The notes under the pieces were generated by a model. The model did no database searches, was not told the origin of the DNA, and worked only from the letters and a program-made list of their open reading frames with translations. Of a DNA stretch of 64,000 nt, positions 33,332 through 42,105 are shown piece by piece. The stretch is from Alkalihalobacillus sp. YIM B00296 (GTDB lineage Bacteria; Bacillota; Bacilli; Bacillales; Fictibacillaceae): the NCBI RefSeq assembly GCF_020179385.1, contig NZ_JAIBLJ010000001.1, forward strand, positions 248,001 to 312,000. Direction: 5' to 3'. The translations under genes were made by a program, and so were the position numbers. Position 1 is the first letter of the stretch. Each line of letters begins with the position of its first letter.

Positions 33332-33444
33332 GTTGTGATCCTCTAACGATTCTTTTGTTTTGCAAAAATTTTATTTTGCAAATTTACCATTCCGTCTTGC
33401 AAATTAAATTTTTCTTTCCCCACTTCACCAAATTCTTTCATATA

Positions 33445-33472
33445 GTATAAACTGCCCAAAATTGGAAAATAT
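33445..33472 (+). promoter_or_regulatory. Sigma-F/sigma-G-like promoter of dacF
   Basis: GTATA (33445-33449), a 14-base spacer and GGAAAATAT (33464-33472) fit the sigma-F pattern GYATA - GGNNANANT except at one -10 position. B. subtilis dacF is transcribed by sigma-F. Confidence 0.5.
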
Positions 33473-33496
33473 AAGAATACTAAGAATGGAGGGATT

Positions 33497-34675
33497 ATGT
33501 CTATGAAACGCTTTTTTTTATCTATGATAGCGGCAGTGATGGGGGTCTCAGTCCTAACACCGGCTGCATTTGCTAACGAAAATCATGTTACAGTCAATTC
33601 TCTAGCAGATAAAGCCTCATCTGCAATTTTGATTGAAAGAGATACAGGAACCGTTCTATTTGATAAAAATGCTGATGAAAAGCTTCCTCCGGCAAGTATG
33701 ACGAAGATCATGACCATGATTCTCGTAATGGAAGCTTTACATAAAGGCAAAATCAATCTGAAAGATAAAGTAAGAACAAGTGAATATGCAGCATCCATGG
33801 GTGGTTCACAGATTTTTCTTGAAGCAGGCGAAGTGATGACTGTCGAAGAGATGCTTAAAGGTGTTGCTTTGGCTTCTGGAAATGATGCTTCAGTGGCTCT
33901 TGGCGAATTCATCGCAGGGACGAATGAGGCTTTCGTCAAAATGATGAATGATAAAGCGAAGGAGCTTGGCCTGAAGAACACCAGATTCAAGAATGCGACA
34001 GGCCTCCCAGAGGAGGATCATTATAGTACAGCAAGAGATATGGCATTGATGGCAAAGGATCTTTTGAAGTATGAGCAGATCACGAAATACACAGGTATGT
34101 ATGAGGATTATCTACGCCAGAATACCGATAAAAAATTCTGGTTAGTCAATACCAACAAGCTGGTCAAATTCTATCCTGGTGTCGATGGACTCAAAACAGG
34201 TTATACGAATGAAGCGAAATATTGTTTGACAGCGACCGCTAAAAAAGACGATATGCGAGTCATTGCTGTCGTTATGGGTTCCCCGACGACAAAAGAACGG
34301 AATACCCAAGTGACACAAATGCTTGATTATGCATTTGCGAACTATGAAACTGAACGAATCTACGAAAGACACCAGATGATCGATAAGATCCCGGTCCAAA
34401 AAGGTGTATCCAAGACTGTACAAATGGCGACTTCAGAACCGATCTCCCTTTTAATGAAGAAAGGTGAGAAAAAGATGAAGCTGACAACAGAAATCAAAAT
34501 CAACAAACAGGTGAAAATGCCGATCGAAAAAGGTGAACGTCTTGGAACGCTAGTTGTCAAAAACAACGGAAAAATGGTAACTGAATCTCCATTGGTTGCA
34601 TCTGAAAATGTAGAAGCTGCAAATTGGTGGGGACTGTTCAAGCGAACGGTAGGCAAGTTTTCACAAACTCCGTAA
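33497..34675 (+). CDS. dacF: D-alanyl-D-alanine carboxypeptidase DacF, sporulation
   Basis: 392-residue class A penicillin-binding DD-carboxypeptidase. A signal peptide (residues about 1-28, cleaved near AFA-NEN) leads to the SxxK motif ASMTKIMT (about 66-73), SxN in SGNDASVAL (about 127) and KTGYT (about 231). The C-terminal beta domain ends in a short amphipathic stretch NWWGLFKRTVGKF, expected to anchor it to the membrane. Two ATGs are possible (33497, 33503); the second has better spacing to GGAGGG. It precedes the spoIIA operon as in B. subtilis, and a sigma-F-like promoter lies upstream. It acts on spore cortex cross-linking together with DacB. Confidence 0.93.
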   Translation: MSMKRFFLSMIAAVMGVSVLTPAAFANENHVTVNSLADKASSAILIERDTGTVLFDKNADEKLPPASMTKIMTMILVMEALHKGKINLKDKVRTSEYAASMGGSQIFLEAGEVMTVEEMLKGVALASGNDASVALGEFIAGTNEAFVKMMNDKAKELGLKNTRFKNATGLPEEDHYSTARDMALMAKDLLKYEQITKYTGMYEDYLRQNTDKKFWLVNTNKLVKFYPGVDGLKTGYTNEAKYCLTATAKKDDMRVIAVVMGSPTTKERNTQVTQMLDYAFANYETERIYERHQMIDKIPVQKGVSKTVQMATSEPISLLMKKGEKKMKLTTEIKINKQVKMPIEKGERLGTLVVKNNGKMVTESPLVASENVEAANWWGLFKRTVGKFSQTP

Positions 34676-34730
34676 ATTTTCGCATATTAACAGATTATAA
34701 ATCGATTCAACACTAGTTTTGTCAGTGAGG

Positions 34731-34757
34731 AGGATTCCATCATCGCCATATAGAAAT
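34731..34757 (+). promoter_or_regulatory. Possible sigma-H promoter of spoIIA operon
   Basis: AGGATTC (34731-34737) and AGAAAT (34752-34757) resemble the sigma-H -35 (RNAGGAWWW) and -10 (RNNGAATWW) with suitable spacing, at the place expected for the spoIIA promoter. The -10 carries one extra A, so this is tentative. Confidence 0.35.
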
Positions 34758-34789
34758 GACTCACTACCGAGATGAAGGAGGAGAGGTTA

Positions 34790-35140
34790 GTGAGTCTTAG
34801 TGTGAAACTCGAAGTCAAAGATCGTGTACTGTGTATTCGATTAGCCGGCGAATTGGACCATCATACAGCAGAACAGTTACGTACAGAGGTTGATCAAACG
34901 ATCAAGGAAAATAATATCCACGATATCGTATTGAATTTGGAAGCTTTGTCATTTATGGATAGTTCGGGGTTAGGCGTAATCCTTGGACGTTATAAATTGA
35001 TCAAAAGTCAAGATGGAGAAATGGTCGTATGTTCAATCTCCCCTTCTGTCAAAAGACTGTTTGAAATGTCAGGCATGTTCAAGATCATTCGTCTTGAAGA
35101 TAGTGAACAAAAAGCTTTGCACACGCTGGGGGTGGCGTAA
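34790..35140 (+). CDS. spoIIAA: Anti-sigma F factor antagonist SpoIIAA
   Basis: 116-residue STAS-domain protein. Unphosphorylated SpoIIAA displaces sigma-F from SpoIIAB in the forespore; SpoIIE dephosphorylates it there. The phosphorylated serine is Ser58 in [15 protein letters not shown], and the opening [18 protein letters not shown] is near-identical to B. subtilis. The start is a GTG at 34790 with AGGAGG 7 bases upstream, giving [10 protein letters not shown] in line with the B. subtilis MSLGIDMNVK. The ATG at 34772 is placed before the ribosome site. It overlaps spoIIAB by one base. Confidence 0.96.
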   Translation: MSLSVKLEVKDRVLCIRLAGELDHHTAEQLRTEVDQTIKENNIHDIVLNLEALSFMDSSGLGVILGRYKLIKSQDGEMVVCSISPSVKRLFEMSGMFKIIRLEDSEQKALHTLGVA

Positions 35141-35580
35141 TGAAAAATGTCATGAAGATGGAATTCTCTGCACGTAGTGAAAATGAATCATTTGCCAGGG
35201 TCACAGTTGCATCCTTCATCGCACAGCTTGATCCGACCGTAGATGAGTTGACTGAAATAAAAACCGTCGTTTCTGAAGCTGTTACGAATGCGATCATTCA
35301 TGGATACGATAACAATGCAGACGGTATGGTATACATTGAATGCATCCTCGATGAGGGCTTTGTCGAATTGACGATCCGTGATGAAGGGGTCGGAATCGAT
35401 GACTTGGATGAAGCACGACAGCCCTTATTCACAACAAAGCCTGAATTAGAAAGATCCGGGATGGGCTTTACGATCATGGAAAATTTCATGGACCAAATTG
35501 AAATCGAAACAGAAAAATCCTTCGGCACCACGATTCGCTTGAAGAAGTATTTGACAAATCACAAAGCGCTTTGTAATTAA
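35140..35580 (+). CDS. spoIIAB: Anti-sigma F factor / serine kinase SpoIIAB
   Basis: 146-residue GHKL-type protein kinase that holds sigma-F inactive and phosphorylates SpoIIAA. ATP-binding motifs are the N box [14 protein letters not shown] (about 47-60), the G1 box [13 protein letters not shown] (about 84-96) and the G2-type [15 protein letters not shown] (about 104-118). The ATG overlaps the last base of spoIIAA (TAATG), the classical tight coupling that fixes the ratio of the two proteins. The sigF start follows 11 bases beyond the stop. Confidence 0.97.
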   Translation: MKNVMKMEFSARSENESFARVTVASFIAQLDPTVDELTEIKTVVSEAVTNAIIHGYDNNADGMVYIECILDEGFVELTIRDEGVGIDDLDEARQPLFTTKPELERSGMGFTIMENFMDQIEIETEKSFGTTIRLKKYLTNHKALCN

Positions 35581-35591
35581 GGAGCTGAGCC

Positions 35592-36350
35592 ATGGATTTG
35601 GACGTCAAACAAGACAAAAAGAATAGGTACCTCAATGACAAGGAAATGAAAGAATTGATCCGACGAAGTCAAGAAGGCGATCAGACAGCCAGAGATACCA
35701 TTGTCGAGAAAAATATGAGATTGGTCTGGTCTGTTGTACAACGCTTTTTGAACAGGGGGTACGAGCCGGATGACCTTTTTCAGATCGGAAGTATCGGTCT
35801 GCTTAAATCTGTAGATAAATTCGATCTTAGTTATGACGTAAAATTCTCCACCTATGCAGTTCCGATGATCATCGGAGAAATACAACGGTTCATCCGTGAT
35901 GATGGCACAGTTAAAGTCAGTCGCTCGCTGAAGGAACTCGGGAATAAAGTCCGTAAGACGCGAGATGAACTTTCGAAAGACCTCGGCCGCAATCCAACCG
36001 TAAATGAAATCGCAACAAAGCTTGGGATCAGTGCTGAGGAAGTGGTGATGGCCCAAGAAGCTGTACGCGCCCCATCATCGATCCACGAAACCGTGTATGA
36101 AAATGATGGTGATCCAATTACATTGCTTGATCAAATATCGGATCAAGGTGATTCGAAGTGGTTCGACCAGATCGCATTGAAGGAAGCAATCCAAACTTTG
36201 AATGAACGGGAAAGGCTGATTGTCTATCTGCGCTACTATAAAGATCAGACACAGTCAGAGGTTGCAACCCGGCTTGGCATATCCCAAGTACAGGTTTCAA
36301 GGCTTGAAAAGAAGATCCTACAAGATATGAAAACCCAGATGGACGAATGA
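35592..36350 (+). CDS. sigF: RNA polymerase sigma factor SigF (sporulation, forespore)
   Basis: 252-residue sigma-70 group 3 factor, the first forespore-specific sigma. It has region 1.2-like KEMKELIRRSQEGDQTARDT, region 2 with YEPDDLFQIGSIGLLKSVDK (about 54-73) and FSTYAVPMIIGEIQRFIRDD, region 3 and region 4 with RLIVYLRYYKDQTQSEVATR and the helix-turn-helix LGISQVQVSRLEKK (about 226-239). AAGGAG lies 6 bases before the ATG. The terminator stem begins within the last codons. Confidence 0.97.
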   Translation: MDLDVKQDKKNRYLNDKEMKELIRRSQEGDQTARDTIVEKNMRLVWSVVQRFLNRGYEPDDLFQIGSIGLLKSVDKFDLSYDVKFSTYAVPMIIGEIQRFIRDDGTVKVSRSLKELGNKVRKTRDELSKDLGRNPTVNEIATKLGISAEEVVMAQEAVRAPSSIHETVYENDGDPITLLDQISDQGDSKWFDQIALKEAIQTLNERERLIVYLRYYKDQTQSEVATRLGISQVQVSRLEKKILQDMKTQMDE

Positions 36351-36370
36351 ATCGTCTATCTGGGTTTTTC
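36331..36370 (+). terminator. Terminator of spoIIA operon overlapping sigF end
   Basis: AAACCCAGATGGACGA pairs with TCGTCTATCTGGGTTT (one mismatch) over 3-5 bases, followed by TTC. The left arm is inside the last seven sigF codons. Confidence 0.85.
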
Positions 36371-36380
36371 TATTGAAAGA

Positions 36381-36441
36381 CAGCGTCCTCGTCGGACTTC
36401 CAGTGACCTTCGTGGCTGGTCAGGGCGTTTGCGCTTTTCTT
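36381..36441. repeat. Dispersed palindromic repeat, copy 3 (right half only)
   Basis: Contains CGTCCTCGTCGGACTTCCAG through GGGCGTTTGCGCTTTTCTTA, identical in most positions to the right halves of copies 1 and 2, without any left half. It sits 30 bases after sigF. The following AT-rich stretch up to about 36720 shows no ORF or signal I can support. Confidence 0.75.
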
Positions 36442-36725
36442 AAAAAGGTGTCGGGTTTTTTAGAATGTTGACTATAGTCCTCAACAAGTTTTTCCTAATT
36501 TCTTCAATTCTCTCCTCAAAAATTTATTTAACGCGTTAGTTCATTCAGGAAAGTGTTGAAAAATCCTCCTATTTACTCTGCTTTTTGAAATCCATTTAAT
36601 TACGCTAACATCCTACATAAACGTACTAACAACGAGTATATCACTCTGAAGATTTCCGGATGAAGGTTTAAAAACCGTGGGTCCCATCAATTGAACAGGT
36701 AATTACTGGATAGATTGGGTGGACA

Positions 36726-36755
36726 GAATGAGAGGGGTTTGGAAGAAACATACTA
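36726..36755 (+). promoter_or_regulatory. Consensus sigma-G promoter of spoVA operon
   Basis: GAATG (36726-36730), exactly 18 bases, then CATACTA (36749-36755) fits GHATR-N18-CATNHTA without mismatch. It lies 35 bases before the spoVAA start codon. The B. subtilis spoVA operon is sigma-G dependent. Confidence 0.85.
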
Positions 36756-36789
36756 CACATAAACGAATTGGCATAAGGGAGGACTTTCT

Positions 36790-37413
36790 TTGGAAGTTGA
36801 AGCGGTTTATTTACGTATGCGGCATAGGCTTCTTTGTTCACCTGGACAGACGATACGGATCAAAGACTTAGCTCAACTCGTCGGCCCTGAAGATGTCATT
36901 CAAGAAATTGGCCATATGATTGTCCATAAAATAACAGTGCAAGATAAAACAATCGTCATCGTAGATCTTATGGAAGTGTTGAAGACGATCAGAAAGAAAT
37001 TTCCGTTATTGGATATTCAAACGGTCGGTACACCGCAAACAATCATTGAAGTCCAGTACAAGAGACCAAAAATTACTGGTGTTTATTTTGTGATTGTCTG
37101 GATCCTCTTATTCATCGGTGCTGCACTTGCGATCATGAATTTTCATGAGGATGTCAGTATGCAGCAGGTCCATCAAAAGATTTATTATTTGGTGACTGGA
37201 CGAAGAAATGACTATCCGCTCCTTTTACAAGTACCTTATTCTATAGGGCTTGGGTTAGGGATGGTCCTTTTTTTCAACCACATTTTCAAGAAACGTTTCA
37301 ATGAAGAACCAAGCCCACTTGAAGTAGAAATGTTCAACTATCAACAAGATTTGGACCAATACGTCATCATGAATGAGAATAAAGAGAACGAGAAGAAAGC
37401 TCATGACGATTAA
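36790..37413 (+). CDS. spoVAA: Stage V sporulation protein AA
   Basis: First gene of the spoVA operon, whose products take up dipicolinic acid into the forespore and release it on germination. The 207-residue protein has an N-terminal soluble domain (about 1-95, with RLLCSPGQTIRIKDLAQLVG) and two membrane helices (about 98-115 and 150-170) before a charged tail. It starts at TTG (36790), with GGGAGG 6-8 bases upstream. The last 11 bases overlap spoVAB. Confidence 0.9.
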   Translation: MEVEAVYLRMRHRLLCSPGQTIRIKDLAQLVGPEDVIQEIGHMIVHKITVQDKTIVIVDLMEVLKTIRKKFPLLDIQTVGTPQTIIEVQYKRPKITGVYFVIVWILLFIGAALAIMNFHEDVSMQQVHQKIYYLVTGRRNDYPLLLQVPYSIGLGLGMVLFFNHIFKKRFNEEPSPLEVEMFNYQQDLDQYVIMNENKENEKKAHDD

Positions 37414-37825
37414 AATCATCACTGTCATGTTAATAGGCTTAGGCGCGGGACTTGCGGTGGGAGCAGGATTCGTTGCTATTTTAACGGTATTTGGCATCAT
37501 TCCCCGTTTAATGCAGATTACGAAAACCAACTCACAGATCAGAAGTTATGAAATAAGCATCATTATCGGCGTGTTGTTTTCGAGTTGGTACGGATTGAGG
37601 GATTACACCATTTCCTCTAGCCAATGGCTGCTTATCCCAATCGGTCTGGCAAGCGGTACTTTTATTGGAATGCTGGCTGCTGCTTTGACAGAAGTACTGA
37701 ATGTCCTGCCGATTCTGATGAAGCGTGTTGGTTTCAAAGAACAAGTCCTCATCTTGTTGATGGCAATATTATTTGGAAAAGTGATAGGATCACTGTTTCA
37801 CTGGATTTTCTTCGTTCATCTATAA
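37403..37825 (+). CDS. spoVAB: Stage V sporulation protein AB
   Basis: 140-residue membrane protein with about four helices. The segment GMLAAALTEVLNVLPILMKR (about 93-112) is nearly identical to B. subtilis SpoVAB, as is GIIPRLMQITKT near residue 30. The ATG at 37403 lies inside the end of spoVAA and aligns with the B. subtilis start; the longer upstream reading has no ribosome site. Part of the SpoVA channel complex in the spore inner membrane. Confidence 0.92.
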   Translation: MTIKIITVMLIGLGAGLAVGAGFVAILTVFGIIPRLMQITKTNSQIRSYEISIIIGVLFSSWYGLRDYTISSSQWLLIPIGLASGTFIGMLAAALTEVLNVLPILMKRVGFKEQVLILLMAILFGKVIGSLFHWIFFVHL

Positions 37826-37853
37826 ATTTAGAGGTATAAAGGAGCTGTTACAC

Positions 37854-38318
37854 ATGGGTAAGAACGAATTGTCACCCGAACAACAAGCATATAAAGAAAA
37901 GATCAAACCACTACAACCGACACCACCTTATTTTGTGAATTGTCTAAAGGCTTTTTTGATCGGAGGATTGATATGTGCGATTGGACAAGGAATCACTAAT
38001 TTTTACATCACCTTTTTCAATTTCACAGAGAAAACTGCCGGAAACCCTACAGTAGCAACTCTGATCCTTGTCGCCTCTTTGCTCACGGGAATCGGGGTCT
38101 ACGACAAGCTTGGGCAATTTGCCGGGGCAGGCTCAATCGTCCCTGTAACCGGCTTCGCAAACGCTGTGACGAGTGCTGCGCTTGAACATAAAAGTGAAGG
38201 ACTCGTATTGGGAGTCGCAACAAACCTTTTCAAATTGGCAGGCGCAGTAATTGTATTCGGTGCTGTCGCTGCCTATATAATCGGTATGATTCGATATTTG
38301 TTCCAGATGGTATTATGA
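37854..38318 (+). CDS. spoVAC: Stage V sporulation protein AC
   Basis: 154-residue membrane protein that acts as a mechanosensitive channel for dipicolinic acid release in B. subtilis. It has a hydrophilic N-terminus (about 1-28) and at least three helices, including CLKAFLIGGLICAIGQGITN (about 30-49), and the re-entrant-looking YDKLGQFAGAGSIVPVTGFA (about 83-102), a motif that recurs in SpoVAE. AAAGGAG precedes the ATG. Confidence 0.95.
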   Translation: MGKNELSPEQQAYKEKIKPLQPTPPYFVNCLKAFLIGGLICAIGQGITNFYITFFNFTEKTAGNPTVATLILVASLLTGIGVYDKLGQFAGAGSIVPVTGFANAVTSAALEHKSEGLVLGVATNLFKLAGAVIVFGAVAAYIIGMIRYLFQMVL

Positions 38319-38340
38319 CGCATTAGGAGGATCAACAACA

Positions 38341-39360
38341 ATGAAGCTTACAGGTAAACAAACTTGGACATATTCAAAACCCTTATACATCAATGCTACA
38401 GGAACCGCAGTCGGTCCTGAGGAAGCGGCTGGTCCGCTTGGTGAAACGTATGATATCACATTCGGGGATCTTCATTGTGGACAAGAGAATTGGGAACTTG
38501 CTGAACGCCATTTGATGGAGCAAGCAATCGATGCTTGCATGAAAAATGCTGGGAAAACCCCCGATGAGATGGATTTATTTTTATCCGGTGACCTCATCAA
38601 TCAGACCATCATTGCAAACTACACAGCTCGTAAAAACCAGATTCCTTACTTAGGGATGTTTGGGGCTTGTTCGACATCGATGGAGACGCTGGCATTGGCT
38701 TCCGCGTTGATTGATGGTGATTTTGCTAACACAGTACTTACTGCGGTAAGCAGTCATAACGCGACAGCCGAAAGGCAATTTCGCTACCCCACCGAATATG
38801 GGGGGCAAAAACCTGACACAGCGACTTACACGGTTACAGGTGCAGGGGCTTCTATCATCAGTTCAAAACCGTCACCATACCAAATCAAAATGGCTACCAT
38901 TGGCAGGGTGTTGGATCTAGGGATAACCGATCCTTTTGATATGGGTTCAGCGATGGCACCGGCAGCAGCAGATACGATTGCAACCCATTTTGAAGATACC
39001 GGCCGGTCGCCTAGTGATTATGATTTGATCGTAACTGGTGATTTGTCAGCTGTAGGATCGCCGATTCTGCTTGAACTTTTGCGAGAAAAGAACTACGATT
39101 TGTCCTCCAATCATCAAGACTGTGGCTTATTAGTCTATCGACCTGATCAGCCTGTTTTTGCTGGAGGCAGCGGTTGTGCCTGTTCAGCTGTCGTTACGTA
39201 TGGACACCTTCTAAAAGAAATGAAAGAAGGAAAGCTGAAGCGAATCTTTGTCATCGCAACAGGAGCTTTGATGAATCCAATGATGGTCCAGCAAAAGGAA
39301 ACAATCCCTACGATCGCCCATGGTGTTGTAATAGAAGTTGCTGATGGAGGTGGTGTTTGA
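38341..39360 (+). CDS. spoVAD: Stage V sporulation protein AD (dipicolinic acid binding)
   Basis: 339-residue protein with a thiolase-like fold that binds dipicolinic acid. It has [20 protein letters not shown] (about 102-121), where the thiolase nucleophile Cys lies, and the glycine-rich [17 protein letters not shown] near residue 275. The [18 protein letters not shown] segment near the N-terminus is conserved in SpoVAD. It lacks membrane helices and sits on the spore inner membrane with SpoVAC and SpoVAE. AGGAGG precedes the ATG and the stop overlaps spoVAE (ATGA). Confidence 0.96.
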   Translation: MKLTGKQTWTYSKPLYINATGTAVGPEEAAGPLGETYDITFGDLHCGQENWELAERHLMEQAIDACMKNAGKTPDEMDLFLSGDLINQTIIANYTARKNQIPYLGMFGACSTSMETLALASALIDGDFANTVLTAVSSHNATAERQFRYPTEYGGQKPDTATYTVTGAGASIISSKPSPYQIKMATIGRVLDLGITDPFDMGSAMAPAAADTIATHFEDTGRSPSDYDLIVTGDLSAVGSPILLELLREKNYDLSSNHQDCGLLVYRPDQPVFAGGSGCACSAVVTYGHLLKEMKEGKLKRIFVIATGALMNPMMVQQKETIPTIAHGVVIEVADGGGV

Positions 39361-39713
39361 TGGTCGAATATTTTATAGCTTTTGTCGTCGGGGGACTTAT
39401 CTGTGTAGTCGGTCAATTACTGATGGATATCTTCAAATTGACACCAGCTCATGTCACTTCAAGCTTCGTTGTGGCAGGAGCAGCACTTGATGGTTTTGGT
39501 TTATACGATAAATTGATCCAGTTTGCGGGAGCAGGTGCTACTGTTCCAATTACAAGCTTCGGACACTCTCTGCTTCATGGTGCGATGGCAGAAGCTGAGG
39601 AACACGGATTTATTGGAATTGCGATGGGGATCTTCCAGCTGACCTCTGCTGGGATCTCCTCAGCCATACTTTTTGGTTTTATCGTGGCGGTCCTTTTTAA
39701 ACCTAAAGGATGA
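39360..39713 (+). CDS. spoVAEB: Stage V sporulation protein AE, membrane subunit (SpoVAEb)
   Basis: 117-residue membrane protein with three to four helices, related to SpoVAC (shares [20 protein letters not shown] at about 49-68). The ATG at 39360 has GGAGG 9 bases upstream and overlaps the spoVAD stop; the in-frame TTG one codon before is less likely. It is the smaller half of the original spoVAE locus. Confidence 0.92.
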   Translation: MVEYFIAFVVGGLICVVGQLLMDIFKLTPAHVTSSFVVAGAALDGFGLYDKLIQFAGAGATVPITSFGHSLLHGAMAEAEEHGFIGIAMGIFQLTSAGISSAILFGFIVAVLFKPKG

Positions 39714-39719
39714 TTGGAT

Positions 39720-40310
39720 ATGAAAAAACGAGTCATCATGATCACTGACGGAGATTTATACGCATTGAAAGCAGTAGAGCAAGTCGCAAAGGATATAGGC
39801 GGCCGTTGTATTTCCCAATCTTGGGGGAATCCAACCAGGATCACGGGTGACGAAATGGTGGCCATGATCCTGTCCACACCCTATGATCCAGTCCTGGTCA
39901 TGTTTGATGATTGCGGATATCGGGGTGAGGGCCCAGGAGAAAAGGCAATGCGGGATGTTGCGAATCATCCAGACATCGACGTAGTCGGGGCGATTGCCGT
40001 CGCATCGAAAACACACCTGGCAGAATGGACCCATGTGGATGTAAGCATCGACCGATTTGGTGAATTATCCGCTTATGGTGTGGATAAAAGCGGACTTCCA
40101 GATATGGAATTGGGCCGTTTGGATGGTGATACGGTTTATGTTCTAGATGAACTGGATATTCCATTTATCGTCGGTGTGGGGGATATCGGAAAAATGTCAG
40201 GCATCGATACTGCTGAAAGAGGAGCTCCGATTACAAGGCAAGCGGTCCAACTCATCTTAGAAAGGAGTGCCCGGAATGCATCCAAAGAAAGAGGAAACAC
40301 CGATTCATAA
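39720..40310 (+). CDS. spoVAEA: Stage V sporulation protein AE, soluble subunit (SpoVAEa)
   Basis: 196-residue soluble protein with an alternating alpha/beta pattern, beginning KKRVIMITDGDLYALKAVEQ and containing VMFDDCGYRGEGPGEKAM (about 63-80) and FIVGVGDIGKMSGID (about 155-169). These match B. subtilis SpoVAEA, whose biochemical role is unknown. The start at 39720 has AAAGGA 9 bases upstream. It overlaps spoVAF by 35 bases. Confidence 0.9.
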   Translation: MKKRVIMITDGDLYALKAVEQVAKDIGGRCISQSWGNPTRITGDEMVAMILSTPYDPVLVMFDDCGYRGEGPGEKAMRDVANHPDIDVVGAIAVASKTHLAEWTHVDVSIDRFGELSAYGVDKSGLPDMELGRLDGDTVYVLDELDIPFIVGVGDIGKMSGIDTAERGAPITRQAVQLILERSARNASKERGNTDS

Positions 40311-41751
40311 AAAAATCGCCGAGAATGAAAAGTTCCTTAAAGATAAGATGGGAATTGGAAAAAGCTTCGATGTAGGTGTTCGCAAAATGAACATCTTAAA
40401 TAAAGAAGTCCACATCTATTATTGTACAGGCCTATGCGACAGTGAGTTCATCATCATGCTCTTGAAAGAACTGCTTGAAGTAGACCATGAATATCGGACG
40501 AGCGCAAAAACGAAAGATGTCATTAAAAATCACCTCGCGCATCAACAAGTTTCTACAGCTAAGAATTTGGACGAAGTAATCGACCGAGTCCTTTCAGGGC
40601 TGATTGCCGTTTTGATCGATGGCCAAAACGAAGGATTTATCGTTGATGTAAGAAATTACCCGGGTCGTTCTCCACAAGAGCCTGATGTCGAAAAAGTTGT
40701 CCGTGGAGCCCGTGATGGGTATACAGAAAACATCGTGGAAAATACGGCTTTGACACGAAGACGTCTGAGGGATGAACGTTTACGAAACGAAATCATGCAG
40801 GTGGGAGACCGCTCGAAAACAGATGTTTGTATCTCCTATTTGGAAGATGTAGCAGACCCTGGTTTAATTGAAACAATCCGAGGAGAACTGAAATCGATCC
40901 GTATCGATGGAATCCCGATGGCTGATAAGACTGTTGAAGAATTTTTGGTGAAGCAAGGCTGGAATCCGTATCCACTCGTAAGGTATACTGAACGGCCTGA
41001 TGTTGCTGCAACCCATCTATTGGAAGGGCATGTCCTTGTATTCGTGGATACGTCCCCAAGTGTCATCATCACACCAACGACATTTTTCCATCACGTCCAG
41101 CATGCCGAAGAATATCGCCAGACACCTATGATCGGTGCATTTTTAAGATGGGTCCGGTTTGCGGGGATGTTGGCATCGATATTTTTACTGCCACTCTGGT
41201 TACTGTTTGTGCTCCATGGTGAATTACTTCCAGAGAATATTGATTTTATCGGACCGAACAAAAAGTCTAATATCCCGATCTATCTTCAGATCATTTTTGC
41301 TGAAATGGGTATCGATGTCCTTAGGATGGCTGCAATCCATACACCATCCGCACTTTCGACAGCAATGGGATTGATCGCAGCAGTACTGATCGGGCAGATC
41401 GCGATCGATGTTGGATTATTCGTTTCCGAAGTCATTTTATATGTGGCTCTAGCAGCGATCGGCTCATTTTCAACTCCGAGTTATGAGTTGAGTATCGCCA
41501 ATAAGATCGTAAGGCTGATATTGATTACACTCGTATTCCTTTTCGGGGTCCCTGGAATCATGATAGGTTGTACCGCCGTTTTGTTATACATGTGCAGTAT
41601 AAAAAATTTGAATACACCATATCTATGGCCTTTCATTCCATTCAATCCACAAGCTATGCTACAAGTGTTGGTAAGGGTCGCTGTCCCTTTATCAAAGGTT
41701 CGGCCAAGTATTGTCCGTCCACAGCAGAATAAAAAACAATCTGATGCATGA
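40276..41751 (+). CDS. spoVAF: Stage V sporulation protein AF (GerA-family)
   Basis: 491-residue protein of the GerA germinant-receptor A-subunit family. A large N-terminal soluble domain (about 1-290) includes RSPQEPDVEKVVRGARDGYT and NTALTRRRLRDERLR, and four to five membrane helices follow (about 292-460) with FAEMGIDVLRMAAIHTPSAL and IGQIAIDVGLFVSEVILYVA between and within them. The ATG at 40276 has AAAGGAG 8 bases upstream. In B. subtilis SpoVAF associates with a GerA-like FigP complex in spores to speed germination. Confidence 0.93.
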   Translation: MHPKKEETPIHKKIAENEKFLKDKMGIGKSFDVGVRKMNILNKEVHIYYCTGLCDSEFIIMLLKELLEVDHEYRTSAKTKDVIKNHLAHQQVSTAKNLDEVIDRVLSGLIAVLIDGQNEGFIVDVRNYPGRSPQEPDVEKVVRGARDGYTENIVENTALTRRRLRDERLRNEIMQVGDRSKTDVCISYLEDVADPGLIETIRGELKSIRIDGIPMADKTVEEFLVKQGWNPYPLVRYTERPDVAATHLLEGHVLVFVDTSPSVIITPTTFFHHVQHAEEYRQTPMIGAFLRWVRFAGMLASIFLLPLWLLFVLHGELLPENIDFIGPNKKSNIPIYLQIIFAEMGIDVLRMAAIHTPSALSTAMGLIAAVLIGQIAIDVGLFVSEVILYVALAAIGSFSTPSYELSIANKIVRLILITLVFLFGVPGIMIGCTAVLLYMCSIKNLNTPYLWPFIPFNPQAMLQVLVRVAVPLSKVRPSIVRPQQNKKQSDA

Positions 41752-41761
41752 AATTTAAATG

Positions 41762-41790
41762 TTGATTCAATCGCACATTTATGCTACAGT
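41762..41790 (+). promoter_or_regulatory. Promoter of lysA leader
   Basis: TTGATT, 17 bases, TACAGT with an upstream TGC extension, about 30 bases before the lysine riboswitch. Confidence 0.7.
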
Positions 41791-41825
41791 AGTTCTTAAT
41801 TTAATAATTGCCTCATTTAACGTAA

Positions 41826-41993
41826 TGGGGTAGAGGCGCAGAGAGAATGAGTAGTTGTTCGTAGCCAGGGGGGCGATGAAGAACAATTAAAGGTCAATTT
41901 GCCGAAGCATGCTTAATCCCAATTAGGCCTGCTGGGCCGTTGCTGAATAAGTAACGGACTGTCACTACAAAACGTAGTGGAGAGCTATTCCAA
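41826..41993 (+). promoter_or_regulatory. Lysine riboswitch (L box)
   Basis: The L-box blocks are all present in order: GGGGTAGAGGCGC, AGTAGTTGTTCG, GCCGAAGCATGCTTAATC, GGCCTGCTGGGCCGTTGCTGAA, GGACTGTCACTAC and GTAGTGGAGAGCTAT. An intrinsic terminator follows (42012-42051) before lysA, so lysine binding should end transcription early. Confidence 0.95.
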
Positions 41994-42011
41994 CTGATGA
42001 GGGTACGGGTG

Positions 42012-42051
42012 AAAAACCAGTTTAATGTACCGTTGCATAGGCTGGTTTTTA
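42012..42051 (+). terminator. Terminator of the lysine riboswitch expression platform
   Basis: AAAAACCAG pairs with CTGGTTTTT around a 21-base loop that contains a smaller stem. Confidence 0.85.
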
Positions 42052-42105
42052 GTATTATTATCAGTTAATACGCTTTCTCCAAATAGAGAGGGGAGAATTT
42101 GATTA

